DNA of 64,000 nucleotides from Planctomycetota bacterium. GTDB taxonomy: Bacteria > Planctomycetota > Planctomycetia > Planctomycetales > Planctomycetaceae. The stretch spans positions 18,601 to 82,600 of the forward strand of contig QQVO01000046.1 of the NCBI GenBank assembly GCA_003388505.1, written 5' to 3'. Positions 18,463-27,365 of the stretch are shown here, one piece after another. The translations under genes and the position numbers were made by a program. Within the stretch, counting starts at the first letter, position 1, and every line of letters begins with the position of its first letter. The notes below the pieces were generated by a model that saw only the letters and a list, made by a program, of their open reading frames with translations, had not been told where the DNA came from and ran no database searches.

Positions 18463-18603
18463 CCGCCCGTTCCCAGCGTTCTGTTTGAGAGCCAATTCGG
18501 AGTGGACAAGTAGAGTTCCCGTCAGTCGCCGAGACCGACTGCTGTGCATGAACAGAACGCCGGGCAGAAGAACACATAGACGCAGACCACGAAAACTCTC
18601 GCG

Positions 18604-18864
18604 ATGAATGCATGGCAAGAGCGCGGCGGTTGGAGGAGAAATGCCGGCGCACTTTCGCTCATCGGGGTCGGTCTCACTGTGCTACTCTTCTCCGGATTTG
18701 AAACGGCATCGCCTTGGCGAGTTCTTTTGTTCAGCGTGATATTCGGGCTGACTGCCGTTTTTGTGGACATCGCCAGACGCCACGGCGGCACAGTCAACGT
18801 GCTACTCGCCTTCGTATCCGCAGTGGGGCAACTTGGGTTGCTCTATTTGATCTGCATCCTGTAG
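18604..18864 (+). CDS. Small three-helix membrane protein, unknown
   Basis: A short frame of 86 codons encodes three hydrophobic segments (GALSLIGVGLTVLLFSGF, VLLFSVIFGLTAVFVDI, VLLAFVSAVGQLGLLYLICIL) separated by charged turns. The pattern fits an inner-membrane protein with a cytoplasmic N-terminus. I do not recognise a family. There is no clear ribosome binding site, and the region just upstream (18426-18460) carries a dispersed 'CACGAAGG'-type repeat, so expression is uncertain. Confidence 0.5.
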   Translation: MNAWQERGGWRRNAGALSLIGVGLTVLLFSGFETASPWRVLLFSVIFGLTAVFVDIARRHGGTVNVLLAFVSAVGQLGLLYLICIL

Positions 18865-18935
18865 CGATCAAGGCCGAGTGTGTCGGACGGTATTGCGTCG
18901 CGGGCAGAGCGCGCTTTGGGCGATCCGCTGTCCAC

Positions 18936-20654
18936 TCACTCCGCACACAGGTTCAGCGCCGCCATTTCCACGTGATTGCGGACGTAGGCCACTCCGCGAA
19001 CCAGCGCCGGCGGGTTCCAGGTTTTCGCACCGGGCAAGACTTCAAAACGAGTCAATTCCCTGAGCCCCTCCGGTGACGGTTCAATCAACACGATTTCGCC
19101 CCGTTCAGAGAGCATGAAGATGCGGTCGCCGGTCAGCAGCATCTGGCCGTGTCCGTAGCGGCCATTTTTCCACATCCGTTCGCCGGTCTCGGCGTCGAGG
19201 CAGACCATGATGCCTTCGTCCAGACCGTAGATGTAGCCTTCGTGGGCGACCGGACTGCTGAATTTGCTGCGGAGATGACGGCTGTCCCACAACATGTCGA
19301 CCGACCAGCCGGAGTCCGAGTTTTCGACTTGCAACATCGCCGAGCCGCGGCCGTAGCTGGCGGAAATCAGAACGCGGTCTCCCTCGAACAGCAGCGGCTG
19401 GGCAACATTGATGACGCCCGGGTCGCCACCTGCTTCGTCGAACTGGTAAAACCAGAGTTGATCGCCCGTCGTCGGATCGCAGCCTCGCAGCCCGACTCCG
19501 TCGAAGATGATGATCTGCCGCACACCGGCAAGCTCCACCAGCATCGGCGAACTGTAGCTGGCGCGATTCCTGGAGCCCGGAGTGATTTCGGGAGAGCGCA
19601 AGCCCTCGCCCTGCCAGACGCGCTCGCCGGACTGCAAATCATAGGCGACCAGACCATTGCCTTCCGGCCCGCCCGCATTGACGACGACCATGTCGTCCAC
19701 GATGAGCGGAGAACCCGTCATGGCCCAGTCGGCGTTGATCAGTTCGTCGACCGCACCGGGCGACGTCAATCCGTTGTCTCTCAGTATGTTGACGTCCCAC
19801 ACCGGGTCGCCGTCGGCGAGCGTCAGGCAGTAGAGGTCGCCCAGGGCGCCGAGCGCATAGACTTTCCCGTCGTGGATGGTCGGCGTCGAGCGCGGTCCCG
19901 GACCGCCCATGGCTTCTTCAAAACGTCCGGGCCAGTCATGCAGCCAACGCTCGGCGCCCGTCGCAGCGTCATAGCAGACGATCGCCTCCCGGTCTCCGCG
20001 TTGTTCAATTGTGACCAGGTAATCGCCCAGCACGGCGAACGACGAATAACCCTCGCCGCACGGCCGCCTCCACAGTTCCCGCTCAGCGCCGTCCTCCCAG
20101 TTCTCCGAGAGCTGCGGCCCTGTGATCACCCCGTCGCGGGCAGCTCCGCGAAAATTCAGCATGTCCTCCGGAGACGGTTCCAGCGGCGTTTCGAAAGTTT
20201 CCGGCGCTTGGACTTCTGAGGCATTGTCGGTGCGATACGCGGCGAGACGTTCCTCCAGGGTCGGTTCCCACCGGAAACGGACCACGGCCTCCATGTCTCC
20301 GGTCCAGTGAATCGACTCGATCGAGGCCGCCAGAGCTGCGCCGGGCAGAATGAAGAAGACGGTCGCCAGCGCCCAGGCAACTTTCCGCGGCAAGGGCGAC
20401 AACACGGCGACCCAGATCAGCAACACGAAAAACGTCACCAGCAGCATCGAGTAGGTGACGAGATTCTGCACGGAGGGGCCCATGACAGGGTCCAGAATGT
20501 TCCACGTGTAGAACAGTCCTCCGACCACGAAGATCAGCCATGCTGCAACCAGCATGTTGCCGATGGTTTTCCAGCGTTCGCGGTGCGGCGCTGCTGCCTC
20601 AGCAACCTCTCCAGATGATTCAATGTGCGAAGCGGGCTCGGTTGGATCGTTCAT
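18936..20654 (-). CDS. Membrane-anchored PQQ-like beta-propeller protein
   Basis: The product is 572 aa from the ATG at 20654. The first ~140 residues include three hydrophobic segments (MLVAAWLIFVVGGLFYTWNI, LVTYSMLLVTFFVLLIWVAV, VAWALATVFFILPGAALAA). The remainder is a PQQ-like propeller with repeats such as IVCYDAATGAERWLHDW, VYALGALGDLYCLTLADGDPVWD, MVCLDAETGERMWKNG. Such proteins occur widely in planctomycetes. Whether this one binds PQQ or is a scaffold is unknown. It is on the strand opposite the flanking genes. Confidence 0.85.
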   Translation of the reverse strand: MNDPTEPASHIESSGEVAEAAAPHRERWKTIGNMLVAAWLIFVVGGLFYTWNILDPVMGPSVQNLVTYSMLLVTFFVLLIWVAVLSPLPRKVAWALATVFFILPGAALAASIESIHWTGDMEAVVRFRWEPTLEERLAAYRTDNASEVQAPETFETPLEPSPEDMLNFRGAARDGVITGPQLSENWEDGAERELWRRPCGEGYSSFAVLGDYLVTIEQRGDREAIVCYDAATGAERWLHDWPGRFEEAMGGPGPRSTPTIHDGKVYALGALGDLYCLTLADGDPVWDVNILRDNGLTSPGAVDELINADWAMTGSPLIVDDMVVVNAGGPEGNGLVAYDLQSGERVWQGEGLRSPEITPGSRNRASYSSPMLVELAGVRQIIIFDGVGLRGCDPTTGDQLWFYQFDEAGGDPGVINVAQPLLFEGDRVLISASYGRGSAMLQVENSDSGWSVDMLWDSRHLRSKFSSPVAHEGYIYGLDEGIMVCLDAETGERMWKNGRYGHGQMLLTGDRIFMLSERGEIVLIEPSPEGLRELTRFEVLPGAKTWNPPALVRGVAYVRNHVEMAALNLCAE

Positions 20655-20981
20655 CGATGGCAAGTTTGAAAAGCGCGTTGTGTGGGGTGTGTGGGGCAAG
20701 CACCTCGGGGCGTCAATCATAGGGATGATACGCGCAGCGCTCAGCCAAGAGTACCCGGAATTCCTCGGCACGGGTGTCAGGAAACTCGATCGACGACTGA
20801 GAACTGCCCGGCACGGAGGCACTCTGTCATCTTCTGCTCGATCCGCTATCCTGATTGGAACGGCGTCTGTCCCGCTGACGGGCGGCCTGTGATCGCGACG
20901 CGAATCAGGAAGGTTCGCCGAGCACGTCGAGGTTCAATCGAACGCACATTGTCCGTTCAATCATCACCGCACGGAGCAGCC
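20655..20981. other. Divergent intergenic region, propeller / ROK kinase
   Basis: This 327-bp region lies between two divergent starts. An open frame continues upstream of the kinase but has no similarity features before MSDGSRRDHWIGFDLGG. No repeat, RNA or terminator was recognised. Confidence 0.45.
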
Positions 20982-21998
20982 ATGAGCGACGGCAGCCGTA
21001 GAGACCATTGGATCGGTTTCGACCTGGGCGGCACGAAGATGCTGGCCCAGGTGTACGACGCCGATCTGAAGCCGATTGGTCGCGAACGAAAGCGGACGAA
21101 GGCCTCGGCCGGAATCGACAGCGGACTGGACCGCATCGTGGAGTCGATCCGCGACGCCGTCGAGGATGCCGGAATCGATCCTGGCCGACTGGCCGGGATC
21201 GGCATCGGGTGTCCCGGTCCCGTCGACATGGAAGGCGGGCTGTTGCTGAACCCGCCCAATCTCGGCTGGAGCCGCGTCCCGATCGGAGAGCGGCTGGCGG
21301 AAGAGTTTTCCGTTCCGGTCCGGGTGCTTAATGACGTCGACGCGGGGCTCTATGCGGAGTATCGATACGGGGCGGCAAAGGACACCCGCTGCGCCATCGG
21401 AGTCTTCCCCGGCACCGGGATCGGCGGAGGCTGCATTTACAAAGGCGAAATCCTGCACGGCAGCCATTGCACGTGCATGGAGATCGGCCATATCCAGATC
21501 ATGCCCGAGGGACCGCTCTGCGGCTGCGGGCGCCGCGGTTGCCTGGAGGCGGTGGCCAGCCGGCTGGCGATCGCCGCCAATGCCGCCAAGGCCGCCTATC
21601 GCGGCGAAGCGCCTCACCTGAACGACGCCGCCGGGACCGACATCAGCTCAATTCGCAGCGGGGTTCTCTCGGCCGCGATCGAGGCGGACGACAAGACCGT
21701 GCGAGACATCGTCCGGGAGGCCGCGCGGCATATCGGAATCGCGGTCGCCGGCGTGATTCACATTCTCAGTCCGGACGTGGTCGTCCTGGGAGGCGGCCTG
21801 GTTGAGGCGATGCCCGACCTCTTCATCGACCAGGTCTCCCGCAGCGCCAGGAAACGCGTGATGAGCGCATTCAAGGACACATTCGAAGTCGTCAGGTCAC
21901 AGTTGGAGGATGACGCCGTCACCAAAGGGGCCGCCGCCTGGGCGCAACACAAGATCCCCCAGCCGGACGCGACGGTGGCCGACGCCGTCGGAGTCTGA
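20982..21998 (+). CDS. ROK-family sugar kinase (glucokinase-like)
   Basis: The product is 338 aa from the ATG at 20982. ROK features in order: phosphate loop FDLGGTKMLAQVYD (about 13-26), GIGIGCPGPVDMEGG, VLNDVDAG, GVFPGTGIGGGCI, EIGHI and the zinc motif CGCGRRGCLE. The C-terminal VVVLGGGLVEAM fits the nucleotide site. It probably phosphorylates glucose or a related hexose with ATP. It is followed closely by a Ppx/GppA gene and then a phosphoglycerate mutase. A polyphosphate-dependent glucokinase, which is also a ROK protein, is a possibility suggested only by the neighbour. Confidence 0.9.
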   Translation: MSDGSRRDHWIGFDLGGTKMLAQVYDADLKPIGRERKRTKASAGIDSGLDRIVESIRDAVEDAGIDPGRLAGIGIGCPGPVDMEGGLLLNPPNLGWSRVPIGERLAEEFSVPVRVLNDVDAGLYAEYRYGAAKDTRCAIGVFPGTGIGGGCIYKGEILHGSHCTCMEIGHIQIMPEGPLCGCGRRGCLEAVASRLAIAANAAKAAYRGEAPHLNDAAGTDISSIRSGVLSAAIEADDKTVRDIVREAARHIGIAVAGVIHILSPDVVVLGGGLVEAMPDLFIDQVSRSARKRVMSAFKDTFEVVRSQLEDDAVTKGAAAWAQHKIPQPDATVADAVGV

Positions 21999-22026
21999 GC
22001 GGTCGATCCGATCGAAGGTGAATCTC

Positions 22027-23643
22027 GTGTCCGGGACCATCATACCTCCTGAAAAGCCCGTGTCGGCGGCGGAAAGCGTCCGGCCGGTTGCCGTTGTTGA
22101 CGTGGGCACCAGTTCGATTCGGATGGCGATCGCCGAAGTCGACGATTCCGGACGGGTGCGCCCGCTGGAAACGCTCTCCCAGGGAGTCAGTCTCGGAAAA
22201 GACACCTTTACGAAGGGCTCGATCGAGAGCGAGACGATCGAAGAATGCGTGCGGGTTCTGCAAGCCTACCGTGACAAATTGGTGGAGTACGCGATCGACC
22301 GGCCGGAACAGATTCGCGTGGTGGCGACGAGCGCCGTGCGCGAAGCGGCCAACCAGCTTGCGTTTCTCGACCGCATCTACATCGCCACCGGCCTGACGGT
22401 GCAGCCGGTCGATGAGGCCGAAGTGCATCGCATCACGTATCGCAGCATTCAGCCGCTGCTGAAGGCCGAACCGCAGTTCGCGAACGCCACCACGATCATC
22501 TGCGAGGTCGGAGGCGGGAGCACGGAACTGCTTGTCGTCGAGCGGGGAAACGTGAAGTACTCGCATTCGTTCCGGCTCGGATCGCTGAGGCTGCGGCAAA
22601 CGCTGCAGGCGCTCCGCGCGTCGCAGGCGAAGCTCCGCGAGATCATGGAGCTGGAAATCCAGCAGACGCTGGAAGACCTGCCGCATCACGTTTCCTCGGA
22701 CCTGCCGGTGCGGTTGCTGGCGCTCGGCGGCGACATCCGCTTCGCCGCCGATCGGCTCGTTCCACACTGGGAAGAGGAAAATCTGGGGACGATCAGCCTG
22801 CCTGACCTGGAGCGGCTGTGCGACGACGTGATTCCCCTCTCCGACGACGCGATCGTCCGCGAGTTTCATCTCACGCTCCCCGAGGCGGAGACGCTGGGAC
22901 CGGCGCTGCTGGTGTACGTCGGACTGGCGCGGATCCTTGGCCTGGACGAGGTGAAAGTCACCGGGGCCAATCTCCGCGACGGCCTGCTCCGCGAGATGGG
23001 GGACGAGTCGATCTGGACTGAAGATTTTCGCAACCAGATTATTCGGTCCGCGCTGGAGTTGGGGCGCAAATGCCAGTTCGACGAGGCCCACGCCGTTCAT
23101 GTGGCCAACCTCAGCCGCGACCTGTTCATCGCGCTTCGTGAGGAACACGGTCTCGATGAACGGGCCGAACTGATTCTCTATCTCGCGGCCCTGCTGCACG
23201 AGATCGGGAATTTCGTAAGCCACACGAGCATGCACAAACACTCGATGTATCTGATCCAGAACAGTGAACTGTTCGGACTCAGCCCCTCCGACGTATTGCT
23301 GGTGGCGCTGGTGGCCCGCTATCACCGTCGCGCTTCGCCGAAGCCGACGCACCAGGGGTTCAATACCCTCGACCGCGATCAGCGCGTGGCCGTTTCCAAG
23401 CTGGCGGCGATGCTGCGGATCGCCATCGCGCTCGATGCGTCGCGAAACCAGCGGATCAACGGCATCGAATGCACGCGGGAACGGAAACGGCTGATTATCA
23501 CGGTTCCCCACCGTGACGACGTCTCAGTGGAACAGTTGGCTCTGCGGAACGGACGCTCGCTCTTCGAGGAAATCTACGGGAGGGAAGTGATGCTTCGCAC
23601 CCGCATCGGGGAGGGCTTGAAGGGACCCAGTTCCCAGTTGTAA
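22027..23643 (+). CDS. Ppx/GppA phosphatase with HD domain
   Basis: The product is 538 aa from the GTG at 22027, which has GAAGGTG six bases upstream; an in-frame GTG at 22018 adds three residues. The ASKHA-fold half shows VVDVGTSSIRMAIAEV, VVATSAVREAAN, CEVGGGSTELLVV and GANLRDGLL. The C-terminal half is an HD domain (HAVHVANLSRDLF, AALLHEIGNFVSHTSMHKHS, ALVARYHRR). This matches exopolyphosphatases that hydrolyse polyphosphate and/or pppGpp. It starts 28 bp after the ROK kinase, so the two are likely co-transcribed. Confidence 0.9.
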   Translation: MSGTIIPPEKPVSAAESVRPVAVVDVGTSSIRMAIAEVDDSGRVRPLETLSQGVSLGKDTFTKGSIESETIEECVRVLQAYRDKLVEYAIDRPEQIRVVATSAVREAANQLAFLDRIYIATGLTVQPVDEAEVHRITYRSIQPLLKAEPQFANATTIICEVGGGSTELLVVERGNVKYSHSFRLGSLRLRQTLQALRASQAKLREIMELEIQQTLEDLPHHVSSDLPVRLLALGGDIRFAADRLVPHWEEENLGTISLPDLERLCDDVIPLSDDAIVREFHLTLPEAETLGPALLVYVGLARILGLDEVKVTGANLRDGLLREMGDESIWTEDFRNQIIRSALELGRKCQFDEAHAVHVANLSRDLFIALREEHGLDERAELILYLAALLHEIGNFVSHTSMHKHSMYLIQNSELFGLSPSDVLLVALVARYHRRASPKPTHQGFNTLDRDQRVAVSKLAAMLRIAIALDASRNQRINGIECTRERKRLIITVPHRDDVSVEQLALRNGRSLFEEIYGREVMLRTRIGEGLKGPSSQL

Positions 23644-23819
23644 GCTGACCGCCGCGCACCGCAGGCGCCTCACGGTTCGGCTGCCAACCTCTCGTCTGCA
23701 TGAATCTCGGCCCCAACTCGCCGTCCGGGGCGCGTTTGCGATCAAAGTACGGAAGTCGACGGCTGCTGGTTCGCCGGCGTCCGGCCGCAATTCACCCCAG
23801 ACTCTCACCCAACCTCGCC

Positions 23820-25028
23820 ATGACCGACCTCCACGATCTCACGCGGCGGCTGCAGAAATCGAACGATTCAAGAATCGTGCTCCTGGTTGCGGACGGATTG
23901 GGAGGGTTGCCCCTTGAGCCGGGCGGGAAGACCGAACTTGAAACAGCCCGCACACCGCACCTCGACGCGTTGGCCGCCCGCGGCTCGCTCGGGTTAAGCA
24001 TTCCGGTCCTGCCGGGCATTACACCTGGAAGCGGGCCCGGCCATTTGGGACTGTTTGGCTACGACCCGCTCAGATATCAGATCGGACGCGGCGTGCTCGA
24101 GGGTCTGGGCATCGACTTCGATCTCGGACCGGACGACGTTGCGATCCGCGGAAACTTCTGCACGCTCGACGAATCCGGCAACATCGCCGATCGCCGCGCC
24201 GGTCGCATTTCCACCGAGATCGCCAGACCGCTGTGCGAGAAGCTGGATCAGATTGAAATCCCGGGCGTCGAAGTGTTCGTCCGTTGCGTCAAGGAATACC
24301 GGCTCGTGGTCGTCTTCCGCGCCCCGGACCTCGGCGGCGAGGTCGACGACACCGATCCGCAGCGCACAGGCGTGCCTCCACTCGATCCGCATCCGCGCGA
24401 CGATGCGTCGAAACGAACAGCCGAAGTGGCGGCTGAGTTCTTGCGACAGGCCCGCGAACGGCTGGCGGAAGACGCCCCGGCGAATTTCCTGACAATGCGG
24501 GGAATCGCCAAACGGCCGGCGATCCCGACCTGCGAAGAGGTCTACGGCCTCCGTTCCGCCGCGATCGCCGTGTATCCCATGTATCGAGGGCTCGCCCGCC
24601 TGGTCGGGATGGACGTCCTGGACGCGGGGCAGACGCTGGACGATCAATGCGCACGGCTCAAAGCCGCCTGGAACGACCACGACTTCTTCTTCATGCACTT
24701 CAAGTACACCGATTCCACCGGGGAGGACGGGAACTTCGAGAAGAAGGTGCAGAAGATCGAAGAAGTCGATGCGGCTCTGCCGCAGATCACGAATCTGAAC
24801 CCGACCGTCTTGATCGTCACCGGTGACCACAGCACCCCGGCGAAGATGCGCTCGCACAGTTGGCATCCGGTTCCCACGCTGCTCGCGGCCGAGAATTGCC
24901 GGTTCGACCGCGTTGACGCGTTTGGAGAGGCGCAATGTAAGACCGGGAGCCTCGGGCGATTCGAAGCCAAGTACCTCATGTCGCTCGCGTTGGCCCACGC
25001 CGGCCGGCTCGAGAAATTCGGAGCGTAA
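23820..25028 (+). CDS. apgM: Cofactor-independent phosphoglycerate mutase, archaeal type
   Basis: The product is 402 aa from the ATG at 23820. It interconverts 3- and 2-phosphoglycerate in glycolysis. It belongs to the alkaline-phosphatase superfamily branch first described in archaea: IVLLVADGLGGLPLEPGGKTELETARTPHLD split across the start, GITPGSGPGHLGLFGYDP (nucleophile Ser), RGNFCTLDESGNIADRRAGRI, HFKYTDSTGEDG and VTGDHSTPAKMRSHSWHPVP (metal His/Asp). All metal-ligand positions seem present. It follows ppx-like gene by 176 bp. Planctomycetes commonly use this enzyme form. Confidence 0.93.
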   Translation: MTDLHDLTRRLQKSNDSRIVLLVADGLGGLPLEPGGKTELETARTPHLDALAARGSLGLSIPVLPGITPGSGPGHLGLFGYDPLRYQIGRGVLEGLGIDFDLGPDDVAIRGNFCTLDESGNIADRRAGRISTEIARPLCEKLDQIEIPGVEVFVRCVKEYRLVVVFRAPDLGGEVDDTDPQRTGVPPLDPHPRDDASKRTAEVAAEFLRQARERLAEDAPANFLTMRGIAKRPAIPTCEEVYGLRSAAIAVYPMYRGLARLVGMDVLDAGQTLDDQCARLKAAWNDHDFFFMHFKYTDSTGEDGNFEKKVQKIEEVDAALPQITNLNPTVLIVTGDHSTPAKMRSHSWHPVPTLLAAENCRFDRVDAFGEAQCKTGSLGRFEAKYLMSLALAHAGRLEKFGA

Positions 25029-25348
25029 ACAGGTGACCCGAATATCGGCGTGATCCAACAACGCAACCTCGGCGTTTCAGGTGGCAACGGGCGTCGGGGA
25101 GCGGCGCGGCGTGAGCCCGCCGATTCGTCCTCCCACCGGAAAGCTCGCACGGTCCGAAGCACTGCCTCGTTCGAGCAAATTGCTCTACCATGTGTCCGCA
25201 TCGAGCGGTTTTCGGACTGCAATCGCCGAGATTCCGCGAGACAGGACGTCAACACTCATTCGCAAACCGCCCAATCCATGTGACACAAATCGCGACGGCC
25301 TCAGTCGCTGGTCGTGAATCAGGCCGGATCACCCGGAAGGAATTTCCC
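25029..25348. other. Intergenic region containing repeat copy B
   Basis: This 320-bp gap carries the second palindrome-headed element (25173-25248) near its middle. Otherwise I see no gene. Its right edge has the ribosome binding site GGAAGGAA of the next gene. Confidence 0.5.
25173..25248. repeat. Palindrome-headed 76-bp element, copy B
   Basis: It begins with the same 13-bp palindrome as copy A (25173-25185) and matches 8717-8792 without gaps. The conserved blocks are the palindrome with TCTACCA, GTGTCCGC, TCGAGC, TTCGGACTG and TCCGCGAGACAG. Here it lies about 100 bp upstream of a membrane-protein gene. Confidence 0.75.
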
Positions 25349-26149
25349 ATGTCCGAAGCAGCGCCCTCTCCAACGGAAGACGCCCCGGTCGCGCCGGGGC
25401 AGGAAACAGACCGCGTGATTCTGATTTCCTATCCCAAGATCGTGTTCTTGTGGCCGTCGTTTCTAACGGGCTTGATTGCCGGCGTCTTCATGCTCTTCGC
25501 GGGTGAGAGTCCTTCCGCCGACTCGGCCCCGGCCGCTCAGGTCGCCGCCGACGTCGCCGAAGAGGCCGCCGACCCGGAGCCGCGGCCGACGATGGAGGGA
25601 CGCGCGGTTGTCGGCTGGCTGTTCCTCGTTGTGCTGACCGTGAATCTCGTTGTCCTGTCTTTCGACTTTCCCCGCGCCACGTCGCTGATCATTTTCTTCG
25701 TCATTGTGGCGATCGTGCTCGGCGTCTGGCTGATGGCCGTCAAATTCCCCAATGTCCTTCCGGCCCTGGGAAGCTTCATCTCGGCCATCAAACCGATTGC
25801 CAACGCAACGTTCTATTTCTTCTTTGCGATCGTCCTCGGGCTGATCTATCTGGGCGTCTGGATCAACACGCGGTTCGATTACTGGGAGGTTCGTCCCAAC
25901 GAACTGCTGCATCATCACGGCGTGTTGAGCGATCTGGAGCGGTTCTCTGCGCCGCACCTGCGGATCGACAAGGAAATCAACGACATTTTCGAGTACATCC
26001 TCCTCGGTTCGGGGCGTCTGATTCTGCATCCGAGCAACGAGCGTCGATCGATCGTGCTCGACAACGTGTTCTGGATCAGTCAAAAAGAGAAAGCGATCAC
26101 CAAGATGCTCGGCGCGCTCCAGGTCCAGGTCCGCACGGACGGCAATTGA
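25349..26149 (+). CDS. Membrane protein of unknown function
   Basis: The product is 266 aa from the ATG at 25349, with GGAAGGAA seven bases upstream. After a Pro/Glu-rich N-terminus, there are four hydrophobic segments: IVFLWPSFLTGLIAGVFMLF, VVGWLFLVVLTVNLVVLSF, SLIIFFVIVAIVLGVWLMA and ATFYFFFAIVLGLIYLGVWI. The soluble C-terminus (WEVRPNELLHHHGVLSDLERFS... LGALQVQVRTD) resembles the PH-like domains of bacterial membrane proteins, where a two-stranded region follows the last helix. I recognise no named family. A planctomycete-specific membrane protein is the safest description. Confidence 0.75.
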   Translation: MSEAAPSPTEDAPVAPGQETDRVILISYPKIVFLWPSFLTGLIAGVFMLFAGESPSADSAPAAQVAADVAEEAADPEPRPTMEGRAVVGWLFLVVLTVNLVVLSFDFPRATSLIIFFVIVAIVLGVWLMAVKFPNVLPALGSFISAIKPIANATFYFFFAIVLGLIYLGVWINTRFDYWEVRPNELLHHHGVLSDLERFSAPHLRIDKEINDIFEYILLGSGRLILHPSNERRSIVLDNVFWISQKEKAITKMLGALQVQVRTDGN

Positions 26150-26217
26150 GCGGAGCGGCCGCCCGGCGAGCAGGCGCTACGAGTCCGTCGCCGAAGCGAT
26201 CAATGGGCGTCGCGCAA

Positions 26218-26250
26218 AGAAAAACGGCCTCCGGGTTTCCCCGAAGGCCG
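26218..26250 (-). terminator. Intrinsic terminator of the Cys-rich gene
   Basis: On the minus strand, CGGCCTTCGGG and CCCGGAGGCCG form a stem with a short loop, followed by TTTTTC. It is about 57 bp past the stop of the Cys-rich gene. Confidence 0.8.
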
Positions 26251-26306
26251 CGAATCAGTCACTTAGTGTCTTCCGGACGGACGCATCCTTCCGGAGGATG
26301 CCACGC

Positions 26307-27365
26307 TCAGTTGATGAGGCTGAACAGACCACGCAGGCTGAACTTCCTGGACGTCTGCTGCGGGAGCTGACGGGGGAAGTAGGCCTTGGTGTCTTTCGGC
26401 GGGACCGGGGCCGGAGCCTCGCCCTCACCGCTGTCCATCTGCATCGGATCGGCGCTGGGGCTGTAGGGAGCACAACCGGGGGCACAGCCGGGAGCGCAAC
26501 CGACGTCGCAGCACTCGAGTTCGCAGCAGTCGACGATTTCGTATCCGCACTCTTCGATCGCTTCTTCGGCTTGATCAACCACGCCGTCGTCGCAATCGGC
26601 CAGGGCGCAGGTCAGGGCGTCGAGGACGCACTGGTTGCACAGGCAGGGATGGTCTTCCAGGGCGTCGCCGATTTCGTCAGCCGCCTGTTCGCGGACTTCG
26701 GGATCGGCGTCGTTGAGGGCGTACAGGAAGGCCGCCATGATCTCGGGGTAACAGACGGCGCTGTAGCTGCCGAGTTCATCGATGGCGTCTTCGCGATCGC
26801 CGGGGTCGCAGGCGGTCTGCGACTCGTAAATCAGGTGCGCGACCTCGCAGGCCTGCTCGCACATCTCCGGGCAGCAGTCGCAGCCCATGTCGCAGCAGCC
26901 GGTCGGGCAGCAGGCGTTGCCCGGGCAGCAAACGCCGTCCTGACCGCAGGCATTGTCCTGGCAGCAGGCGTTGTCCTGCACGCAGTTGCACGAGCCGTTG
27001 CAGTTGCACGGGTTCGGGCAGCAGGCGCCCGGTCCGCACTGGGCGTCACAGCACGCGCTGTCATCGGTGCAGCAGGACGGGCTGCAGTAACCGTCGCACC
27101 AGGCGGTGTCCGGATCGCACATCGGCGGCTTCAGGCAGGAAATCTGCCGCTGGTACGTGTAGACGTTCTTGTGGCAGGGCCGGACGATGACCGGCTGGCA
27201 GCACTCTGGTTCGCAGGTCGGCGCACAATCACAGCATTTGGATGCATCGCATCCACCGCAACCGCCGGCCGACTTGCCGGTAAAGCAGTCGAACAGGCCG
27301 GCTTGAGCGTAGCTGCTCATGCCGAACACCACGACCACGGTCGCAAGAGTTCGAATGGACTTCAT
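26307..27365 (-). CDS. Secreted cysteine-rich HEAT-like protein
   Basis: The product is 352 aa from the ATG at 27365; GGGAAGGAGA lies upstream. A signal peptide (RTLATVVVVFGMSSYAQA) precedes a region of about 180 residues unusually rich in Cys, many as CC pairs (e.g. PTGCCDMGCDCCPEMCEQAC). I count about 54 Cys in the whole protein. The segment from about 185 to 290 has two HEAT-like helical pairs (DREDAIDELGSYSAVCYPEI, DADPEVREQAADEIGDALED). A Pro-rich C-terminus follows. This could be a disulfide-crosslinked envelope or cell-wall protein, as planctomycete walls are Cys-rich; that role is inferred. No single known family was identified. Confidence 0.8.
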   Translation of the reverse strand: MKSIRTLATVVVVFGMSSYAQAGLFDCFTGKSAGGCGGCDASKCCDCAPTCEPECCQPVIVRPCHKNVYTYQRQISCLKPPMCDPDTAWCDGYCSPSCCTDDSACCDAQCGPGACCPNPCNCNGSCNCVQDNACCQDNACGQDGVCCPGNACCPTGCCDMGCDCCPEMCEQACEVAHLIYESQTACDPGDREDAIDELGSYSAVCYPEIMAAFLYALNDADPEVREQAADEIGDALEDHPCLCNQCVLDALTCALADCDDGVVDQAEEAIEECGYEIVDCCELECCDVGCAPGCAPGCAPYSPSADPMQMDSGEGEAPAPVPPKDTKAYFPRQLPQQTSRKFSLRGLFSLIN

